NCBI GenBank assembly: GCA_903918595.1
Contig: CAIXFB010000185.1
Coordinates: forward strand, 1 to 9,765
Source: an uncultured Actinomycetes bacterium
GTDB taxonomy: Bacteria > Actinomycetota > Actinomycetes > S36-B12
DNA length: 9,765 nucleotides
Reading direction: 5' to 3'
Shown piece by piece: positions 1-5,537 of the stretch (within the stretch, counting starts at the first letter, position 1; each line of letters begins with the position of its first letter). The translations under genes and the position numbers were made by a program. The notes beneath the pieces were generated by a model. It was not told the DNA's origin and made no database searches. It was given only the letters and a program-made list of their open reading frames with translations.

Positions 1-195
1 GCGGCCACCGGCGTCGATGCCAATGTGATTGCCGAGCGACTCAACATTCGCCCGGTGTCGGTGCGCAAGGAACTCTCCGAGTGCTATCGAGTTCTCGTGC
101 CCGATGCGGCACCCGGAACGGATCTGCGCACTGCCGCGGTGATCGCCTGGATCGACGGCAAGCGGATGAGCACAATGGACCCCTATGACCGCTAG
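1..195 (+). CDS. LuxR/NarL-family response regulator, C-terminal part (5' end outside window)
   Basis: The reading frame is open from base 1 and ends at TAG 193-195, giving 64 residues of a protein whose start lies upstream of the window. The segment VIAERLNIRPVSVRKELS followed by CYRVL fits the recognition half of a LuxR/GerE helix-turn-helix, where a 'IAerL..s..TVr.hLs.iyrkL' pattern is usual, so it probably binds DNA at the promoters of its regulon. The receiver domain expected at the N terminus is not visible, so the response-regulator call rests on the HTH pattern and on the overlapping downstream histidine kinase gene. The last 25 or so residues (AAVIAWIDGKRM then a polar tail) extend past the HTH, which is common in this family. 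It could instead be a non-receiver LuxR protein. Confidence 0.72.
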   Translation, partial: AATGVDANVIAERLNIRPVSVRKELSECYRVLVPDAAPGTDLRTAAVIAWIDGKRMSTMDPYDR

Positions 196-1333
196 CTCTC
201 GTGCCTCTCAAGTTGGTCGTGCCATTCGCCAATTCGCTCTAGGCCCGTGGCCGGTGCATGTCGGTGCGCTCTGGACATTCCTCTCGGTGATGATCCTCGG
301 TGTCGGATGGCGACTCTTCGGAGTTTCGCCGATGGTCGAGCAGCAAGACCCGCTTAGTTCGAGAATTCTCGGAGTCCTGGTCGTGGGAGTGTTCGGACCC
401 GGTGTGCTTCTCGTGCCGATAATCATGTATCGGCTGATTCGGCGACGGATGACTCAACGCCCGGTCACATGGCCGGAATACCTTCTTGCCCTTGCCCTCG
501 CATCGGTTATCGGCGCAATGCTGCTGAACCTCCTCTTGCGTAACTCAGAGAACTTCCAGGACATCATGAATAACCCTCGGCTGATCGACACGGCTGTCAG
601 GATCTTCTTCCCTGTGTGGTTCATCAATGCGGTGATCGGAACTGTATTCGCACGTATCAATCAGGAAGCGACCGCAGCGAGGGATGCACTTCAGGTAGTC
701 GTGGCCCAGCGACGTCTGCTTCTCGAGTCCGAGGAGCGCGTGCGCGGTCAGGTGGCGTCGTATTTGCACGATCGCGTGCAGACCGATCTCGTGTCGATCG
801 GATTGCGAATTCGAGCGGCCTACAGTCTCGATGCCACTGAGATGAAGGCGGAACTTGATAGCGCACTTGATGAGCTCGAGCGAGTTCGGTCGAATGAGGT
901 GCGCAAGGCAAGCAGGCAATTGAGCCCCACCTTGGGCTATGTCACTCTCAGCACCGCATTGCGTGAACTGGCCGATGCCTATCTGCCCGGCATGAAGGTC
1001 ACGATCGTGGAGAGCGATGTGATCACTGCGCGACTTCGCGATAAAGATGAGATCTCACGCGCGACTGGCATCTACCGCATCTGCGAGCAGGGCCTTCTCA
1101 ACGCGGCAATTCACGGCCGTGCCTCGGAATGCTTAATCCAGTTCACGCGCACGCCACGCGACGAGGTCGTCTTGATCCTGAGCGATAACGGCGTTGGTAT
1201 GCAAGGTGAATCTTTTGAGCCCGGCATGGGCATGACAGTGATCTCGGCGTGGGTCGAAGCACTCGGTGGTCAGTGGAACCTGCAGCCTGCAGCGGCAGGC
1301 ATGACACTGATTGCCACGTTCCCCTGCGCCTAG
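185..1333 (+). CDS. Membrane sensor histidine kinase, NarL/DesK type
   Basis: This 382-residue protein is a complete two-component sensor kinase. Four hydrophobic stretches (about residues 28-47, 60-82, 98-118 and 138-156) place the N-terminal half in the membrane with only short loops, so there is no sizeable extracellular sensor domain. A short helical linker (about 160-190) leads into the HisKA_3-type dimerisation motif LHDRVQ, with His195 as the predicted phosphorylation site. The ATP-binding domain shows an N-box (Glu301, Asn306, His310), a G1 box DNGVGM (334-339) and a G2-like GMGM (347-350). The gene overlaps the upstream regulator by 11 bases (185-195), which suggests translational coupling and a cognate pair; I see no strong Shine-Dalgarno site before the ATG. 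The signal sensed cannot be read from the sequence. A link to the catabolic cluster downstream is unproven, because that cluster is reached only across a convergent junction. Confidence 0.88.
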   Translation: MTASSRASQVGRAIRQFALGPWPVHVGALWTFLSVMILGVGWRLFGVSPMVEQQDPLSSRILGVLVVGVFGPGVLLVPIIMYRLIRRRMTQRPVTWPEYLLALALASVIGAMLLNLLLRNSENFQDIMNNPRLIDTAVRIFFPVWFINAVIGTVFARINQEATAARDALQVVVAQRRLLLESEERVRGQVASYLHDRVQTDLVSIGLRIRAAYSLDATEMKAELDSALDELERVRSNEVRKASRQLSPTLGYVTLSTALRELADAYLPGMKVTIVESDVITARLRDKDEISRATGIYRICEQGLLNAAIHGRASECLIQFTRTPRDEVVLILSDNGVGMQGESFEPGMGMTVISAWVEALGGQWNLQPAAAGMTLIATFPCA

Positions 1334-1539
1334 CCGAGCCTCCGATGCGGTTGCCGTCGGCGTCGAGTGTGGTGTTGACCCAGAGCTCCAAGGTTTTCCG
1401 CCAACCGCCCCGGCGAGTGAATCTGTGTAAAGGCGTGTTTCGTGGAGTTCTCGTCTGCCTCGCTACTAACGGTGGGGTTATCTGTGAGCAGGAGATGAGA
1501 ACTATCCAGTGAAGGGATAGAGATCTCCTTTGTCACAAG
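1334..1539. other. Convergent intergenic region with a weak hairpin
   Basis: These 206 bases separate the ends of two genes that point at each other. I see no convincing gene here. The only hairpin I found is CTATCC (1502-1507) pairing with GGATAG (1515-1520) around a 7-base loop. It is short and has no clean T-run on either side, so it is at best a weak bidirectional terminator. Between about 1334 and 1440 the minus strand reads like a fragment of coding sequence (LWVNTTLDADGNRIGG), and ATCTGTGTAAAGG lies at 1430-1442; this could be debris of a decayed gene or insertion sequence. Confidence 0.35.
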
Positions 1540-2343
1540 TCATCCGCCGTCGGACTGTGTTGGTGGCTCTTTGGCACGTTTTCTCTCGTCGAAGAATTCC
1601 GTAATTCGCTCTGAGCTGTTGCTGTCACTGCGTGCCAATGCCGTGACCATGGTTTCGGTAAACATGCCCTCTGCCGTTCCCATATCTGGGATACGTCCGA
1701 TGCCATTGATAATGGCGAAATTGCCTGATGCAGAGTTGTTCGAAACTGTGGTCGCCATCTCCATTGCTCGAGTGAGCCCCTGGCCCTCTTCGGCCCCATA
1801 GTGGGCGAGGCCCAGGGTCAGCCCCTCGTCGTAGGAGTAGACCCTGCCGGTCAACATCATGTCCATGACGCGTGAGGCTCCGATGATCCGCGGAATGCGC
1901 ACTGATCCGCTGCCGCCGAGAAACACGCCGCGTTGCCCTTCAGGCAATTGGTAAAACGTTGAAGGTTCACTCACACGTACATGGGTTGCGCTTGCGAGTT
2001 CAAGACCGCCTCCGATGACTGCGCCCTTGAGTACAGATACGACGGGTACCTCTCCGAACTGAATGAGATCGAATGTGCGATGCCAATTCCGAGATCGCCG
2101 AATCGGGGGCAGGAATTCCCCTGTGCGCTTTGCGACGAGTTCTTTGAGATCGAGCCCGGCGCAGAAGTGCTCACCGGCACCGTGCAGCACCACCACTCGG
2201 ACACTCGATGGGATGGATTCGAAGTAGGCCGCCAACTCGGAGATCATGGCGTCATTGATGGCATTTCGGGAACTCGGCCGGTTCAGGCCAACCATGCCTA
2301 TTCCATGTACTTCCTCGATTGTGAGCAACTCAGAAGTTGGCAC
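1540..2343 (-). CDS. Crotonase-family enoyl-CoA hydratase
   Basis: This 267-residue protein has the usual length for a single-domain crotonase and probably adds water across the 2,3-double bond of an enoyl-CoA. The two oxyanion-hole segments are clear: HFCAGLDL (59-66) and GAVIGGGLELA (107-117). The first acid of enoyl-CoA hydratases is present as Glu135 (LPEGQRG). The second acid, a Glu in the classic hydratase MEMVLTG segment, is Asp161 here (MDMMLTG, 161-166). The protein looks unlike the bacterial feruloyl-CoA hydratase/lyase (vanillin-forming) type and more like a crotonase subgroup I associate with feruloyl-CoA synthase genes; that placement is from memory. It starts at GTG 2343 behind a strong AAAGGAG, 30 bases downstream of the ligase gene, so the two are probably one operon. 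It could supply the hydratase step that the neighbouring DUF35-dehydrogenase fusion lacks. Confidence 0.88.
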   Translation of the reverse strand: MPTSELLTIEEVHGIGMVGLNRPSSRNAINDAMISELAAYFESIPSSVRVVVLHGAGEHFCAGLDLKELVAKRTGEFLPPIRRSRNWHRTFDLIQFGEVPVVSVLKGAVIGGGLELASATHVRVSEPSTFYQLPEGQRGVFLGGSGSVRIPRIIGASRVMDMMLTGRVYSYDEGLTLGLAHYGAEEGQGLTRAMEMATTVSNNSASGNFAIINGIGRIPDMGTAEGMFTETMVTALARSDSNSSERITEFFDERKRAKEPPTQSDGG

Positions 2344-2347
2344 GGGT

Positions 2348-2354
2348 CTCCTTT
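2348..2354 (-). promoter_or_regulatory. Shine-Dalgarno site of the crotonase gene
   Basis: The minus strand reads AAAGGAG followed by ACCC and then GTG at 2343-2341. This near-perfect site at a 4-base spacing fixes the GTG as the start codon. Confidence 0.7.
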
Positions 2355-2373
2355 ACTTCAGTCTCTAAGAACT

Positions 2374-4227
2374 TCACGGGATTTCGATGACCATCGGATG
2401 CACCGGCTCGGCGTACAGCATGCTGACCTCATCGGTTCGCAATTCCAGCACACGTCGCTGGTTTATGTAGCCTTTGTCGTTGATTTCCCCTCGCGCCTGC
2501 GATGGGGCATCGGTCAGGATCAAAATCCGGTCGACGCGCGTGCTCATCCCTGGATGACTCAGATTGTATTGAGCGAAGGCCGAGCGCAAGACCTCGCGAA
2601 CACGAGGCTCCATCCGAATGTCTTCCTCTCCATCGATGAGTGACCGAACACCCTCCGCGTTCAGCCACACGAGGAGAGCGACGAAAGCCCGATCAGCACC
2701 GGCCACCACAACATCTGTGAGAAATGGGGCCGCAGCATCAACGGCGGTCACGCGAAGGGAGGTGACTCGAACAAATGTGCCGGATAGCAGTTTGAATTCC
2801 TCTGCGACACGTCCTGTGAAAACCAAACCTTCACTTGGATCATTCGGATCGACGAAGGCAGCGCTGTCGCCCATCCGAAAGTAACCATCCTCATCGCGTG
2901 CCTCGCTGTTGAGGTCATCGCGATCAAGATATCCGGGAGTCACGGTGTCACTCTTCACACGAATCTCGTACCGCTCACCTTCCATCGGCACCAGTTTCAG
3001 TTCGATCCCAGCTTGCGGGAGGCCGACGAGGCCGGTGCGCTCGGAGGCCCAATACACGTATGCGGCTGCCGCAAGAGTCTCGGTCGATCCATAACCGGCA
3101 GTGAATGGAACGCGGTGGCCCGTCTGCTCGACCGCATGAAATTGAAATCGTTGATAGGTGTCGTCGGGAAGTCGGGCACCGGAATACGTTGCGAAGCGCA
3201 AATTCTCGAAGAAACTATGCGCGAGTTCAGGGTCAGAATCCATGGCTTCGACCAGTTTTGCGTAGCCGAGCGGCATGCTGCTGAAGTTCGATGGTGAGAG
3301 TTCGCGAAGATTTTCCAAGGTCGTATCGAAATCGGTGGGCGTCGGTCGACCAGCATCTATGTACAGCGTTCCTTGCTCCTCGAGGATGCGATGAAAAACG
3401 GCGGTGCCACCGGCAACATGGCTCCACGGGAGCCAATCAACCATCAGGGTTCGATACGGATCGCGCGAGCGGTCGACATTCATCGCATTGGATGCAGTCG
3501 CCGTCACGATCATGCGCTGAGTAATCGTGACAGCTTTCGGCGCCCCAGTCGAAGCCGATGTGAACATGTACTTCGCCACCGTGTCATGGTCGATCGCATC
3601 GATCGCTCGAGCAACGTCGGGTGTGGGCAATGTCTGAACAACGTTGTGCCACGAATGCGCAACCACAGAACCAGTTCCACGCACACATACGACGAGTCGG
3701 TCTGGTCCGGCGACCGCGGCAAGTGCGCTAGAAAATGCCTCGGCGTCCTGAACAAAAAGTACTGCCGGATCAATGGTGTCGACCATGGATCGCAACGTTC
3801 CGAAGTCTGAACTCTTGAGAGAGTAGGCCGGGGTGACGGGTACATGCGGCATGGACGCTTGCATCGCGGCCAGCGCCAGAACACCGTGCTCGATTGAATT
3901 CCCGCTCAACACCATGACCGGTCGACCGGGTCGATCCAGGTCCAACAGCCATTGAGTAACGGCATCTACGTTCGATAGCGCCTCGGCGTAGGTGAGGTGC
4001 ACCCACTCATTCGCCGCCCCTTGGCGCTGGGCAAGCCAAGTGCGATCACCACACTCAACCGCATTCCGTCGCAGGTACCACGGAAGGTGCGGCGCAATGG
4101 GATTCAGCGCTATGCGATTGCGCAGGATGACAGTGCCATCAGCTCGCCGGTCCACCTCGATGTTCCGATCCAGAAACGGCACATCACGGAAAGGCGCGAG
4201 CGGCTCTGCTTCTTCCATGCGGGCCAC
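2374..4227 (-). CDS. Feruloyl-CoA synthase-family acyl-CoA ligase
   Basis: This 617-residue adenylate-forming enzyme would activate a carboxylic acid to its CoA thioester using ATP. The phosphate-binding loop is FTSASTGAPK (222-231), the A5 motif is GYGSTE (378-383), the A7 Asp is in YFRMGD (Asp454), and the hinge Arg473 is in FTGR. The C-terminal EINDKGYINQRR contains the likely catalytic Lys585. That C-terminal signature, plus LSGNSIEHGVLALAAM (107-122), TPAYSL (132-137), DWLPWSH (264-270) and GTLYIDAG (286-293), marks the feruloyl-CoA synthase family rather than fatty-acyl or 4-coumarate ligases. Two details differ from my recollection of the family: Ala225 replaces a loop Gly, and SHVAGG replaces NHTFGG. 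The start is ambiguous: GTG at 4227 has a close AAGAGAG, while ATG at 4218 would shorten the protein by three residues. The actual substrate may be another phenylpropanoid or aryl-alkanoic acid. Confidence 0.85.
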   Translation of the reverse strand: MARMEEAEPLAPFRDVPFLDRNIEVDRRADGTVILRNRIALNPIAPHLPWYLRRNAVECGDRTWLAQRQGAANEWVHLTYAEALSNVDAVTQWLLDLDRPGRPVMVLSGNSIEHGVLALAAMQASMPHVPVTPAYSLKSSDFGTLRSMVDTIDPAVLFVQDAEAFSSALAAVAGPDRLVVCVRGTGSVVAHSWHNVVQTLPTPDVARAIDAIDHDTVAKYMFTSASTGAPKAVTITQRMIVTATASNAMNVDRSRDPYRTLMVDWLPWSHVAGGTAVFHRILEEQGTLYIDAGRPTPTDFDTTLENLRELSPSNFSSMPLGYAKLVEAMDSDPELAHSFFENLRFATYSGARLPDDTYQRFQFHAVEQTGHRVPFTAGYGSTETLAAAAYVYWASERTGLVGLPQAGIELKLVPMEGERYEIRVKSDTVTPGYLDRDDLNSEARDEDGYFRMGDSAAFVDPNDPSEGLVFTGRVAEEFKLLSGTFVRVTSLRVTAVDAAAPFLTDVVVAGADRAFVALLVWLNAEGVRSLIDGEEDIRMEPRVREVLRSAFAQYNLSHPGMSTRVDRILILTDAPSQARGEINDKGYINQRRVLELRTDEVSMLYAEPVHPMVIEIP

Positions 4228-4373
4228 GGCTCTCTTCTCATTCGGAGCAACTTCGGCACTCTAGGTTCGACTTGTCACCACGAGCAACCAAATCTCATTA
4301 AATGGAATCGCCCGAAATTGGCACCCGCATGGCCCTAATCTCCCCTCATGGTCTGCTGCCGGGAGGGTGGACG
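4228..4373. promoter_or_regulatory. Divergent promoter region between ligase and thiolase-like genes
   Basis: Both arms of the catabolic cluster must start from this 146-base gap. On the minus strand, TTGCTC (4287-4282) and TAGAGT (4263-4258) are 18 bases apart and resemble a weak sigma-70-type promoter, which would begin transcription about 25 bases before the ligase start. On the plus strand, TTGTCA (4272-4277) is a possible -35 box with an AT-rich CATTAAAT (4296-4303) near the -10 position, but the spacing is poor. I found no convincing palindromic operator and no divergent regulator gene. Both promoter calls are pattern matches only. Confidence 0.35.
4361..4367 (+). promoter_or_regulatory. 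Shine-Dalgarno site of the thiolase-like gene
   Basis: GGGAGGG lies 6 bases before ATG 4374. It favours that start over the in-frame ATG at 4302, which would add 24 residues (MESPEIGTRM onward) that do not look like part of the thiolase fold. Confidence 0.7.
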
Positions 4374-5537
4374 ATGAGGTCGCAGACTTTTGTTGCCGGG
4401 ATCTTTGAACATCCCACTCGCAAAGCAGACGGCGCGACAGTGGCTCAATTGCATGCTGAGGTTGCGCTCGGCGCTTTAGCTGATGCCGGCCTCACCCTCA
4501 GCGACGTTGACGGCTACTTCTGCGGGGCTGATGCTCCCGGACTTGGCGTCGCGACAATGGCCGAGTACATCGGGCTCGATCGTTTGCGTTATGTGGATGG
4601 AACCGAGAGTGGCGGATCCTCATACCTTCTCCATGTCAACCATGCTGCCCGCGCGATCGCTGAAGGCAAGTGCGACGTCGCACTCATCACCATGGCCGAC
4701 ACTCCGTTGGCCAGTAAGGGTGGGCTCATGCTCAGCGGGGTCGACCGAAGCAAACTTCCGGCACTTCCATATTCGGTGGCGGTTCCCGCTCTCCCGATGT
4801 ACGGCTATGGCATGGTTGCTCGACGCCACATGCACGAGTTCGGCACGACCCCAGAGCAGCTGGCTTGGGTAAAGGTTGCAGCTTCACAACACGCCCAATA
4901 CAACCCGAATGCCAAATTGCAGAACGTCGTCACAGTCGAGGAGGTTCTCGCATCTCCGATGGTGGCGGATCCTCTGCATCGTTTGGACTGTTGTGTTGTC
5001 ACTGATGGTGGCGGTGCGCTCGTGCTCGTCCGCGAAGAGATTGCGCGAACCCTGTCTCGACCACTCGTGCGTCTGGCTGGGGCAGGAGAAGCTGTCAAGC
5101 ACAGCAGCGGGGGAACCTATGAATTCACGAGCTCCGCTGGTGTCAGGTCCGGTGCCGATGCGTTCGCCGAAGCTGGGATCACACCTATGGATATCCACTA
5201 CGCATCGCTGTACGACAGTTTCACCATCACGGTCATCGTTCAACTCGAGGACCTGGGCTTCTGCGCCCGTGGACAAGGAGGAGTATTCGCATCCAACGGC
5301 AACTTAGTTTCAGGAGTGGGGCGGCTTGCTGTCAATACCGATGGCGGCGGATTGTGTAATAACCACCCCGGGAATAAGGGCGGTATTCCCAAGCTCGTTG
5401 AAGCGGTGCGGCAAAGTCGCGGTGAAGCGCATCCTGATGTTCAGGTGCCCAATCATGAGTTCACACTCGCGCATGCAACTGGGGCGATGATGTCCAGTTA
5501 CCACGTGGCGGGCACCACGATTTTCCAGGCGGTATGA
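4374..5537 (+). CDS. Thiolase-fold protein (Ltp2-like / SCP2-thiolase-like), cysteine-less
   Basis: This 387-residue protein has the thiolase fold: an N-terminal half with DGYFCG (46-51), a paired core VTDGGGALVLV (209-219), and a C-terminal half with GGGLCNNHPGNKGG (324-337). It resembles the lipid-transfer/SCP2-type 'acetyl-CoA acetyltransferase' group rather than degradative thiolases. Where thiolases carry the acylated nucleophile Cys there is TESGGSS (77-83), and the C-terminal CxG segment is replaced by HVAGTTIF (377-384), so neither standard cysteine is present. His331 and Tyr280 (SLYDSF) are conserved-looking polar residues. Related proteins such as Ltp2 act as retro-aldolases with a DUF35 partner, which fits the next gene. 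It overlaps that gene by four bases (ATGA, 5534-5537), implying coupled translation in fixed ratio. Its reaction is uncertain: retro-aldol cleavage, atypical thiolysis, or a scaffold for the dehydrogenase. Confidence 0.85.
   Translation: MRSQTFVAGIFEHPTRKADGATVAQLHAEVALGALADAGLTLSDVDGYFCGADAPGLGVATMAEYIGLDRLRYVDGTESGGSSYLLHVNHAARAIAEGKCDVALITMADTPLASKGGLMLSGVDRSKLPALPYSVAVPALPMYGYGMVARRHMHEFGTTPEQLAWVKVAASQHAQYNPNAKLQNVVTVEEVLASPMVADPLHRLDCCVVTDGGGALVLVREEIARTLSRPLVRLAGAGEAVKHSSGGTYEFTSSAGVRSGADAFAEAGITPMDIHYASLYDSFTITVIVQLEDLGFCARGQGGVFASNGNLVSGVGRLAVNTDGGGLCNNHPGNKGGIPKLVEAVRQSRGEAHPDVQVPNHEFTLAHATGAMMSSYHVAGTTIFQAV

Noticed and set aside
1981..2643. 220-codon open frame on the plus strand opposite the crotonase and ligase genes
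   Set aside because: It lies antisense across the start of the crotonase gene and the end of the ligase gene, both of which have clear family motifs, and its translation shows no recognisable domain.
4302..4373. Upstream extension of the thiolase-like gene to ATG 4302
   Set aside because: The extra 24 residues do not fit the thiolase N terminus, no ribosome site precedes 4302, and GGGAGGG stands right before ATG 4374.
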